A DNA stretch of 7,734 nt from contig CAKUMG010000240.1 of assembly GCA_934667465.1 (NCBI GenBank), positions 1-7,734 of the forward strand, given 5' to 3'. The position numbers and the translations under genes are program-made. The stretch is from an uncultured Actinoplanes sp. Lineage in GTDB: Bacteria; Actinomycetota; Actinomycetes; Mycobacteriales; Micromonosporaceae. Within the stretch, counting starts at the first letter, position 1; every line of letters begins with the position of its first letter. The notes under the pieces were generated by a model, which ran no database searches, was not told the origin of the DNA, and saw only the letters and a list, made by a program, of their open reading frames with translations. Positions 1-5,826 of the stretch are shown here, piece by piece.

Positions 1-755
1 TGGCCGGGCATCCGGGCCTGGTCATCGGCGCCGGCGCCATGGGCGCCCTCTCCGTGGCCACCCTCACCCGGGCCGGCTTCGGACCCCTGCGGATCACCAA
101 CCGCGGTGCCGAGCGGGCCGCCCGGCTCGCCGAGGCCTACGGCGCCTCCGCCGTCCCGTTCGACGACCTCGACCGGGCGCTGGCCGAGGCCGACCTGGTG
201 GTCTGTGCCACCGCGTCGACCGAGCCCGTGCTCACCGCGGCGCGGCTGGCCGGCCGGGAGCGCCCGCTGGTCGTGCTCGACCTCGCCGTCCCGCGCGACG
301 TCGCACCCGAGGTCGCCGACCTGCCCCACGTGACCGTGATCGACATCGACGGCCTCGCCGCGAGCCGGCGCACGCTGCCCGCCGCCGCGGAGACCGCCGC
401 CGTCGAGCAGATCGTCACCACCGAGGTCGACAACTTCTGCGGCTGGCTGCGCGGGGCGGAGATCGCGCCGACCGTGGCCGCGCTACGCACCCGTGCCGAC
501 GACGTGGTCTCCGCGGAGCTGCGCAAGCTCTCGTCGCGGCGCCCCGAGTTCACCGAGGAGCAGCGCGCCGACGTGGCGCGCACCCTGCACCGCGTGGTCC
601 AGCAGCTGCTGCACTCGCCGACGGTCCGGGTCCGCCAGCTCGCGGCCGAGCCCGGCGGCGACCAGTATGCGGCCCTGCTGCGGGAGCTGTTCGACCTCGA
701 CGTCCCGCACGCCACGCCGGCCGCCGCCGTGCCCGAGATCGGAGGACAGGCGTGA
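1..755 (+). CDS. hemA: Glutamyl-tRNA reductase, C-terminal part (5' partial)
   Basis: This enzyme reduces glutamyl-tRNA(Glu) to glutamate-1-semialdehyde with NADPH, the first committed step of C5-pathway heme synthesis in the cytoplasm. The window opens inside the gene; whole codons run from base 3, giving 250 visible residues and a TGA at 753-755. Seen: a Rossmann nucleotide-binding motif GAGAMG near the left edge, then ITNRGAERAARLA, then DLAVPRDVAPEV and IDIDGL, all typical of the NADPH domain. They are followed by the helical dimerisation domain (EIAPTVAALR...ELRKL...VVQQLLHSPTVRVRQLA). The N-terminal catalytic domain with the active-site Cys is upstream and cannot be judged. The ATG at 39 lies inside the Rossmann motif and is not the real start. 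The stop overlaps the hemC start (GTGA), so the two are probably one operon and translationally coupled. Confidence 0.95.
   Translation, partial: AGHPGLVIGAGAMGALSVATLTRAGFGPLRITNRGAERAARLAEAYGASAVPFDDLDRALAEADLVVCATASTEPVLTAARLAGRERPLVVLDLAVPRDVAPEVADLPHVTVIDIDGLAASRRTLPAAAETAAVEQIVTTEVDNFCGWLRGAEIAPTVAALRTRADDVVSAELRKLSSRRPEFTEEQRADVARTLHRVVQQLLHSPTVRVRQLAAEPGGDQYAALLRELFDLDVPHATPAAAVPEIGGQA
741..746 (+). promoter_or_regulatory. Ribosome binding site of hemC
   Basis: GGAGGA lies five bases before the GTG at 752, inside the last codons of hemA. It decides in favour of this GTG as the hemC start, whose product opens RSPLRLGTRGSKLA, the expected N-terminus of the family. Confidence 0.75.
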
Positions 756-1681
756 GAAGCCCGCTACGCCTCGGCACCCGGGGCAGCAAGCTCGCCCTCA
801 CCCAGAGCCAGCTCGTCGCCGACGCGCTGACCGCACGCACCGGCGTGCCCGTGGAACTGGTCCGCATCGTCACAGCGGGTGACCGCTCGAGCGCCCCGGT
901 GACCCAGCTGGGTGTCGGCGTGTTCGTGTCCGCGCTGCGTGACGCCCTGATCAACGACGAGATCGACTTCGCCGTCCACTCGTACAAGGACCTGCCCTCG
1001 GGGCCCTACGCCGGCCTGCACATCGCCGCGGTGCCGCAGCGTGAGGACCCGCGTGACGTGCTCATCGCCAGCGGTGGGCGCACGCTCGCGGAGCTGCCTC
1101 CCGGGGCCACCGTGGGCACCGGCGCGGTGCGCCGAATCGCGCAACTGCGGGCTTTGGGCCTAGAGTTGCAGGTCACGCCGATTCGCGGCAACATCGACAC
1201 CCGCATGGCACGAGTGCTCGGTCCCGAGGCCGACCTCGATGCCGTGGTCCTGGCACGGGCCGGCGTCAGCCGGATCGGCCGGGCCGCCGAGATCACGGAG
1301 ACGCTGGACCCGATGCTCATGTTGCCCGCCCCTGCACAGGGAGCGCTGGCGGTGGAGTGCCGGGACGGCGAAGCAGACCTGGTCGAGCTGCTGGGTGCAC
1401 TCGATCACGCACCGTCCCGGACCGCCGTCACGGCGGAACGGGCGATGCTCGCCACGCTCGAGGCCGGGTGCTCCGCCCCGGTCGCGGCACACGCCGAACT
1501 CGCCGAAGGCGAGGACGGCGACGAGATCTACCTGCGCGGTGCGGTGATCAGCCCGGACGGGGCCCGAGCTGTCCGGCTGTCGCGCACCGGTACGCCCGCC
1601 GGCGCGGCGGAGATCGGCAAGGCGCTCGCCGCCGATCTCCTCGAGGCCGGCGCCGACACCCTGATGGGGAGCACAGAATGA
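752..1681 (+). CDS. hemC: Hydroxymethylbilane synthase (porphobilinogen deaminase)
   Basis: It polymerises four porphobilinogen molecules into linear hydroxymethylbilane in the cytoplasm, using a dipyrromethane cofactor. The 309 residues match the usual family length. Seen in order: RLGTRGSKLAL at the N-terminus; FAVHSYKDLP with Lys79 and Asp80 (the Asp is the conserved catalytic one); GTGAVRRIAQL and IRGNIDTRMARV, the arginine-rich substrate-binding stretches; APAQGALAVECR; and LEAGCSAPVAAHA, where Cys240 is the expected cofactor attachment site. The GTG start overlaps the hemA stop, and the TGA stop (1679-1681) overlaps the hemD ATG. This overlapping arrangement suggests co-transcription and coupled translation. 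No key residue seems missing. Confidence 0.97.
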   Translation: MRSPLRLGTRGSKLALTQSQLVADALTARTGVPVELVRIVTAGDRSSAPVTQLGVGVFVSALRDALINDEIDFAVHSYKDLPSGPYAGLHIAAVPQREDPRDVLIASGGRTLAELPPGATVGTGAVRRIAQLRALGLELQVTPIRGNIDTRMARVLGPEADLDAVVLARAGVSRIGRAAEITETLDPMLMLPAPAQGALAVECRDGEADLVELLGALDHAPSRTAVTAERAMLATLEAGCSAPVAAHAELAEGEDGDEIYLRGAVISPDGARAVRLSRTGTPAGAAEIGKALAADLLEAGADTLMGSTE

Positions 1682-3264
1682 CCACCCGCACCGCCCGCAA
1701 CCGCGCCGGACGCATCGCGTTCGTCGGCGCCGGACCCGGCGACCCGGGCCTGCTGACGCGCCGGGCCCACGACACCCTCGCCGACGCCGACCAGGTCGTC
1801 TACGACCGTGGCGTCCCCGAGTCGCTGCTCGCGGCGATCAAGGCGGAGGCCAAGGAGGACACCCAGTTCAGCCCCGCGGAGGGCGCGCCCGGAGACGTCG
1901 CCAACGTGCTGCTCTCCGCCGCGAAGTCCGGGCTGGCCGCCGTGCACCTCGTGGCCGGCGACCCCTTCGGGCACGAGTCGGTCGTGCACGAGGTGCAGGC
2001 AGTCGCCCGTACCGCTGTCCACTTCGAGGTGGTCCCGGGCCTCGGCCAGGCGGAGGGCGTCGCGACCTACGCGGGCGTCCCGCTGCCGGCCGTCCGCACC
2101 GTGGCCGACGTCGACGACGTGTCCGCCCTCGACTTCGACGCCCTCGCGGCGGCGGCGCTCAAGGGCTCGTTCGCCGTGGCCGTGGACGCCGGTGACCTCG
2201 CCGCCGTCCGCGACGGCCTGATCGCCTCGGGCGTCGAGCCGGGCACCCCGGTCGGCGTGACCGGTGACGGCACCGGCGAGACCCAGTACACCACCACCTC
2301 CACCGTCGACAGCTTCGTCGCGGCCGCGCTCGGCTTCACCGGCCGCGTGGTCCTGACCGTCGGCGGCGACGTGGCCGAGCGCGACAAGCTCAGCTGGTGG
2401 GAGAACCGCCCGCTCTACGGCTGGAAGGTCCTGGTGCCCCGCACCAAGGAGCAGGCCGGCGCGATGAGTGCCCGCCTGCGCGCCTACGGCGCCATCCCCT
2501 GCGAGGTCCCGACCATCGCCGTGGAGCCCCCGCGCACCCCCGCCCAGATGGAGCGGGCGGTCAAGGGCCTCGTCGACGGCCGCTACGCCTGGGTGGTCTT
2601 CACCTCGGTCAACGCGGTCCGCGCGGTCTGGGAGAAGTTCGCCGAGCACGGCCTCGACGCCCGACACTTCGGCGGCGTCAAGATCGCCTGCATCGGCGAG
2701 GCCACCGCCGACGCGGTGCGCGACTTCGGCATCCAGCCCGAGCTCGTTCCCGCCGGCGACCAGTCCAGCGAGGGCCTGCTGGCCGAGTTCTCGCCGCACG
2801 ACGAGATCCTCGACCCGGTCGGGCGGGTGCTGCTCCCGCGCGCCGACATCGCCACCGAGACGCTCGCGGCCGGCCTGATCGAGCGCGGCTGGGAGGTGGA
2901 CGACGTCACGGCCTACCGGACCGTCCGCGCCGCCCCGCCGCCGGCCGACATCCGCGACGCCATCAAGTCGGGCGGCTTCGACGCGGTGCTCTTCACCTCC
3001 TCCTCGACGGTCCGCAACCTGGTGGGCATCGCGGGCAAGCCGCACGCCCGCACGGTCGTCGCGGTCATCGGGCCCAAGACGGCGGAGACGGCCACCGAGT
3101 TCGGCCTGCGGGTCGACGTGCAGCCGCAGCACGCGTCGGTCCCCGATCTGGTCGAAGCGCTCGCGTCCTACGCCGTCGAGCTCCGCGAGAAGCTGGCCGC
3201 GATGCCGGCCAAGCAGCGGCGCGGCTCGAAGGTGCAGGGTCCGACGGCGCTGCGCTTCCGCTGA
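1678..3264 (+). CDS. hemD: Uroporphyrinogen-III synthase with N-terminal SUMT-like domain
   Basis: It cyclises hydroxymethylbilane, with inversion of ring D, to uroporphyrinogen III. The 528-residue product is a two-domain fusion. Residues about 12-235 resemble the uroporphyrinogen-III C-methyltransferase (SUMT/CobA) fold: GAGPGDPGLLT at 17-27, AGDPFGHES at 93-101, EVVPG at 117-121, TYAGVPLP from 130. Residues about 247-510 are the HemD domain: GWKVLVPRTKEQAG at 248 onward, VVFTSVNAVRAVWE at 306 onward, VTAYRTV around Tyr413 (equivalent to the conserved HemD tyrosine), FTSSSTVRN at 439, AVIGPKTAETA at 462. Start: ATG at 1678 with GGGGAG at 1666-1671. An open frame extends upstream to 1357 but only by overlapping hemC. 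The same architecture is known in actinobacterial HemD such as that of Mycobacterium tuberculosis. The SUMT part departs from the active consensus, so methyltransferase activity is doubtful; HemD activity is well supported. Confidence 0.93.
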   Translation: MTTRTARNRAGRIAFVGAGPGDPGLLTRRAHDTLADADQVVYDRGVPESLLAAIKAEAKEDTQFSPAEGAPGDVANVLLSAAKSGLAAVHLVAGDPFGHESVVHEVQAVARTAVHFEVVPGLGQAEGVATYAGVPLPAVRTVADVDDVSALDFDALAAAALKGSFAVAVDAGDLAAVRDGLIASGVEPGTPVGVTGDGTGETQYTTTSTVDSFVAAALGFTGRVVLTVGGDVAERDKLSWWENRPLYGWKVLVPRTKEQAGAMSARLRAYGAIPCEVPTIAVEPPRTPAQMERAVKGLVDGRYAWVVFTSVNAVRAVWEKFAEHGLDARHFGGVKIACIGEATADAVRDFGIQPELVPAGDQSSEGLLAEFSPHDEILDPVGRVLLPRADIATETLAAGLIERGWEVDDVTAYRTVRAAPPPADIRDAIKSGGFDAVLFTSSSTVRNLVGIAGKPHARTVVAVIGPKTAETATEFGLRVDVQPQHASVPDLVEALASYAVELREKLAAMPAKQRRGSKVQGPTALRFR

Positions 3265-3280
3265 CGCTTCGTCCCCCGTC

Positions 3281-3309
3281 CGGGTCGGTGTGCTGACAGC
3301 ACCGGCCCG
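3281..3309 (+). promoter_or_regulatory. Hairpin in hemD-hemB gap, possible leader element
   Basis: Arms 3281-3290 (CGGGTCGGTG) and 3300-3309 (CACCGGCCCG) pair over ten contiguous positions, one a G-U wobble, around a 9-base loop. Its 3' arm contains CCGGCCC (3302-3308), which can instead pair perfectly with GGGCCGG at 3321-3327, the 5' arm of the downstream terminator hairpin. The pairings are seen; that they regulate anything is inference. In DNA this GC-rich, chance pairing is a real alternative. Confidence 0.35.
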
Positions 3310-3320
3310 CGCAGGGAGGT

Positions 3321-3363
3321 GGGCCGGATACGCTCGTGTGGAGCGTTCCGGCCCCGTCTTTTT
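3321..3363 (+). terminator. Intrinsic terminator or attenuator before hemB
   Basis: Arms 3321-3335 and 3341-3354 form a 14-bp stem (GGGCCGGA then ACGCTC against GAGCGT then TCCGGCCC) with a single bulged T at 3329 and a GTGTG loop. It is followed by CGTC and five T residues at 3359-3363. This is the canonical rho-independent layout. It lies 56 bases after the hemD stop and ends 27 bases before the hemB start, so it either ends the hemACD transcript or acts as an attenuator read through to express hemB. There is little room for a separate hemB promoter downstream of the T-run. Confidence 0.65.
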
Positions 3364-3378
3364 CTCCACTTTCCGGCT

Positions 3379-3384
3379 GAGGGA
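3379..3384 (+). promoter_or_regulatory. Ribosome binding site of hemB
   Basis: GAGGGA lies six bases before GTG 3391 and fixes that start. The longer frame from GTG 3319 would add 24 residues translated across the terminator hairpin, with no family resemblance. Confidence 0.7.
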
Positions 3385-3390
3385 GCAATC

Positions 3391-4380
3391 GTGTCGTATC
3401 CCGACATCCGTCCGCGCCGGCTCCGGCGCACCGCGGCCATGCGCCGTCTCGTGGAGGAGACCCGGGTCGCCCCCGCGGAGCTGATTCTGCCGCTCTTCGT
3501 CAAGGAGGGCCTCGCCGAGCCGCGGCCCATCTCGTCGCTGCCCGGCGTGGTCCAGCACTCCCGCGAGTCGCTGCGCAAGGCCGCCCACGAGGCCGTCGCG
3601 GCCGGGGTCGGCGGGCTGATGCTCTTCGGCGTCCCGCGCAACGAGAACAAGGACGAGACCGGATCCGGTGCCCTCGACCCCGACGGCATCCTCAACGTGG
3701 CGATCCGCGACGTCGTCGCCGAGGTCGGCGACTCCACGGTCGTCATGAGCGACCTGTGCCTGGACGAGTTCACCTCCCACGGTCACTGCGGTGTGCTGAC
3801 CGACGCGGGCACCGTCGACAACGACGCCACCCTCGACCTCTACGCCCGGATGGGCGTGGCCCAGGCCGAGGCGGGCGCCCACGTCGTCGGCCCCTCCGGC
3901 ATGATGGACGGCCAGGTCGGCGTGATCCGTCGCGCCCTCGACGCGGCCGGCCACCAGGACGTCTCGGTCCTCGCCTACGCGGCGAAGTACGCCGGCGCCT
4001 TCTACGGCCCCTTCCGCGAGGCCGTGGAGTCGACGCTGCAGGGCGACCGCCGCACCTATCAGCAGAGCTCCGGCAACATCCGGGAGGCGCTGCGCGAGGT
4101 CGACCTCGACGTCGCGGAGGGCGCCGACATGGTCATGGTCAAGCCGGCCCTGCCCTATCTCGACGTGGTCGCCGCCGTCCGGGAGCGGGTGACCGTGCCG
4201 GTCGCCGCCTATCAGGTCTCGGGCGAGTACGCGATGGTCGAGGCGGCCGCGGCCAACGGCTGGATCGACCGCGAGGGCGTCATGCTGGAGACCCTCACGT
4301 CGATCAAGCGCGCGGGCGCCCAGATCACCCTCACCTACTGGGCGACCGAGGCGGCCCAGCTGCTGCGCGCCCGATCCTGA
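3391..4380 (+). CDS. hemB: Delta-aminolevulinic acid dehydratase (porphobilinogen synthase)
   Basis: It condenses two 5-aminolevulinate molecules into porphobilinogen in the cytoplasm. The 329 residues fit the family, opening [23 protein letters not shown]. The two Schiff-base lysines are visible: Lys199 in [17 protein letters not shown] and Lys251 in [12 protein letters not shown]. The metal-binding stretch reads [14 protein letters not shown] with Cys123, Asp125 and Cys133, where the E. coli-type zinc enzyme has three Cys; two of three thiol ligands are kept. The start is GTG, supported by GAGGGA upstream. It is separated from hemD by 126 bp holding a terminator-like hairpin, unlike the overlapping hemA-hemC-hemD, so its expression may be set separately. 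It converges with the minus-strand gene ending at 4393, leaving 12 bases between them. Confidence 0.97.
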   Translation: MSYPDIRPRRLRRTAAMRRLVEETRVAPAELILPLFVKEGLAEPRPISSLPGVVQHSRESLRKAAHEAVAAGVGGLMLFGVPRNENKDETGSGALDPDGILNVAIRDVVAEVGDSTVVMSDLCLDEFTSHGHCGVLTDAGTVDNDATLDLYARMGVAQAEAGAHVVGPSGMMDGQVGVIRRALDAAGHQDVSVLAYAAKYAGAFYGPFREAVESTLQGDRRTYQQSSGNIREALREVDLDVAEGADMVMVKPALPYLDVVAAVRERVTVPVAAYQVSGEYAMVEAAAANGWIDREGVMLETLTSIKRAGAQITLTYWATEAAQLLRARS

Positions 4381-4382
4381 CC

Positions 4383-4405
4383 GCTGCCGGTCTCAGTCCG
4401 GCGGC
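4383..4405. terminator. Possible bidirectional terminator between convergent genes
   Basis: Arms 4383-4390 and 4398-4405 form an 8-bp stem (one G-U) with loop TCTCAGT. It sits directly after the hemB stop, and its loop contains the stop codon of the opposing 60-aa gene. No T-run flanks it on either strand, so it is only a candidate, judged mainly by position. Confidence 0.35.
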
Positions 4406-4575
4406 TCGGGGGTGGCGCCGCCGGGTGTGGCGCCGCCCTGCTCGGGGCGGTCGCTGTAGGGCTGCTCGTCGGGCTGCCAGGGCTGCTCGGGCGTGCCCTT
4501 CTGCGCGGGCGCCTGCTCGGCCGGCTCGGCGCCGAGGGTCTCGTCGGGGGCTTCGATCAGCGGTTCGTCTGTCAT
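4393..4575 (-). CDS. Small acidic proline-rich hypothetical protein
   Basis: I do not recognise this 60-residue protein. It opens MTDEPLIEAPDETLGAEP, is rich in Pro, Glu, Asp, Gln and Gly, and ends in a short GGATP repeat followed by EPPD. It has no hydrophobic segment, no cysteine and no fold signature, so it is probably soluble and disordered. Support for it being real comes from the promoter: TAGCCT lies exactly seven bases before the ATG and there is no Shine-Dalgarno, which fits a leaderless actinobacterial mRNA. It faces hemB tail to tail. Two DnaA-box-like sites lie about 40-65 bases upstream of its start. Function unknown; composition alone cannot exclude a spurious frame. Confidence 0.55.
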   Translation of the reverse strand: MTDEPLIEAPDETLGAEPAEQAPAQKGTPEQPWQPDEQPYSDRPEQGGATPGGATPEPPD

Positions 4576-4582
4576 GCAAGGC

Positions 4583-4588
4583 AGGCTA
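4583..4588 (-). promoter_or_regulatory. -10 element for the 60-aa gene (leaderless type)
   Basis: TAGCCT on the minus strand fits the actinobacterial TANNNT -10. Seven bases separate it from the ATG at 4575, placing transcription start at or next to the A of the ATG. A TTGCCC at 4608-4603 is the nearest -35-like hexamer, but its 14-bp spacing is short. Confidence 0.5.
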
Positions 4589-4613
4589 CCCAGCCTGCGG
4601 GCGGGCAAGCGGG

Positions 4614-4622
4614 TTATCCACA
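4614..4622 (+). promoter_or_regulatory. DnaA-box-like 9-mer (perfect)
   Basis: TTATCCACA matches the classical DnaA box TTATNCACA exactly. It lies about 40-47 bases upstream of the start of the 60-aa gene, beside its presumed -35 region. A second, near-consensus box in the same orientation begins 17 bases downstream. It could be a DnaA-controlled promoter or a titration site; two boxes without an AT-rich unwinding region do not make an origin. Confidence 0.5.
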
Positions 4623-4630
4623 GGCGGGCG

Positions 4631-4639
4631 CTGTCCACA
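4631..4639 (+). promoter_or_regulatory. DnaA-box-like 9-mer (one mismatch)
   Basis: CTGTCCACA differs by one base from TTGTCCACA, the form preferred in high-GC actinomycetes. It is in tandem with the box at 4614-4622. Confidence 0.4.
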
Positions 4640-4686
4640 GGCTCCGAGCGCGGGATGCGCTGCCGGAGCTACCCTCCCCCGGGGGT

Positions 4687-4723
4687 TGCTGGGCAGGTGG
4701 GCGGGGGCGGGTGGCTCCCAGCA
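4687..4723 (-). terminator. Weak hairpin after the acetyltransferase gene
   Basis: TGCTGGG (4687-4693) pairs with CCCAGCA (4717-4723) around a 23-base loop, just downstream of the stop of the minus-strand gene ending at 4726. There is no T-run, and the loop is long and G-rich on the plus strand. Position suggests a transcript end; the structure is weak evidence. The rest of 4640-4686 holds only a CCCCCGGGGG palindrome (4676-4685). Confidence 0.25.
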
Positions 4724-4725
4724 GC

Positions 4726-5745
4726 TCAGTCGGCGGGTTCGAGCCGGTGCACCAGCTGCGCGACGTCGGCGATGTATTCGTACCATTCGCGGTCCGGGTC
4801 GAAGCCCAGCTCGGCGTTGACCTTGAGCATCGACTCGTTGTGCTGGGCGTTCCACGTCTGCACCTGGCGCAGGGCCGGTTCGGCGGTGCGCAGCTCGAAG
4901 AGCATGCGGGCCTTGATCGCCCGGTCGATGCCGTAGCCCCGGTGCTTGCGCACGACGATCGTGTCGTACTGATCGGCGCGCTCCGGATGCTGGGCCGGGA
5001 CGACCAGCTCGGTGAGGCCGGCGACCTCGCCCGTCTCCTCGTGGATCGCGAGCACGATGTAGGGCTTGAGACCGCGCCGGTGCAGGGTCTCGAGGCTGTC
5101 GCGCAACCGCTGCGGGTCCGAGGAGCTGGGCCGGTCGTCCAGGTCCTCGTCGCCGTCCTGGGCCTCCAGCTTGGCCTGGGCGTACGCCTCCAGAAGCTCG
5201 GCCGGCGGCCCGCCCGGGTGGTACTCGACGCGGTAGCCGGCGCTGATGCCGCCCGCCATGGCGCCCAGCGCCGTCCAGTCCACCCCGGACAGCGTCAGCA
5301 CGCTGCGCATCTCGACGTAGTCCTTCTCGAACCCCAGCGACTCGTAGAACCCGATGGCGGAGGTGCCGCCGATCGCCTCCACGCCGATGGAGGAGAAGCC
5401 CTCGAGATAGGCGCGCCGGGCGGCGACCGCGACCAGCTGCTGGCCCAGCCCACGGCGGCGCAGCTCGGGGTGCACCAGCACCTCGAGCACCCCGGTGTCA
5501 CCGAGCAGCAGCAGGGTCACCAGGCCGAAGACCTTGCTCTCCCCCTCGGGCAGCCGGTCGTCCTCGGCCACCCAGCTGATCCGGCGTTCACCCGGCATCG
5601 TCTCCGCGAGGTATTCGCGGACCTGCACGTCCTGCCACGGTGGATCGTCCGGGAGATCCGCCGTCAACACCTGGTTCAGCGTCTCCACGAGCGATCGAAT
5701 CTCCTGGTCCGATGCGGACCGGGGATCCCATTCACGCACCCTCAC
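4726..5745 (-). CDS. Tandem-domain GNAT family N-acetyltransferase
   Basis: It is predicted to transfer an acetyl group from acetyl-CoA to an amine; the substrate is unknown. The 339 residues hold two GNAT units. The first (about 1-155) has a clear acetyl-CoA motif A, LEVLVHPELRRRGLGQQLV, with RRRGLG at 96-101, then GFYESLGFEKD at 132-142. The second (about 165-335) has IVVRKHRGYGIDRAIK at 263-278 and TWNAQHNESMLKVNAELGF at 297-315. A Gln/Asp/Glu-rich, probably flexible stretch lies at 190-215. Tandem GNATs of this size in actinomycetes include mycothiol synthase MshD, but nothing seen ties this protein to that reaction. The start is GTG at 5745, the first start codon after the upstream stop; a second GTG two codons on (5739) is equally possible. 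GGAGGT (5774-5769) is too far upstream to serve either. The gene follows the transglycosylase by 81 bases on the same strand. Confidence 0.85.
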   Translation of the reverse strand: MRVREWDPRSASDQEIRSLVETLNQVLTADLPDDPPWQDVQVREYLAETMPGERRISWVAEDDRLPEGESKVFGLVTLLLLGDTGVLEVLVHPELRRRGLGQQLVAVAARRAYLEGFSSIGVEAIGGTSAIGFYESLGFEKDYVEMRSVLTLSGVDWTALGAMAGGISAGYRVEYHPGGPPAELLEAYAQAKLEAQDGDEDLDDRPSSSDPQRLRDSLETLHRRGLKPYIVLAIHEETGEVAGLTELVVPAQHPERADQYDTIVVRKHRGYGIDRAIKARMLFELRTAEPALRQVQTWNAQHNESMLKVNAELGFDPDREWYEYIADVAQLVHRLEPAD

Positions 5746-5826
5746 CCGTACAGCTTGCCGGTATCTCGACCTCCAGGGAAGTGCCGAGCAGGCAAATGTG
5801 TACGGTCGATCACTGAGGGTCGTGGG

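Noticed and set aside
1357..1677. Upstream extension of the hemD frame
   Set aside because: It would lie wholly within hemC in another frame and adds Arg-rich sequence unlike the family; ATG 1678 with GGGGAG fits.
3293..3334. hemB promoter made of CTGACA (3293-3298) and TACGCT (3329-3334)
   Set aside because: The hexamers look good separately, but the 30-bp spacer is far too long, and TACGCT lies inside the hairpin arm.
3319..3390. Longer hemB start at GTG 3319
   Set aside because: It would translate the terminator hairpin and T-run; GTG 3391 has a well-spaced GAGGGA and the expected N-terminus.
1528..3954. 808-codon open frame on the minus strand opposite hemD and hemB
   Set aside because: It is antisense to two well-identified genes, its product is low-complexity (Arg/Gly/Val/Asp/His-rich) with no domain, and long antisense frames are expected in such GC-rich sequence.
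4600..4690. Replication origin
   Set aside because: Only two DnaA-like boxes, no AT-rich unwinding region and no dnaA or dnaN nearby.
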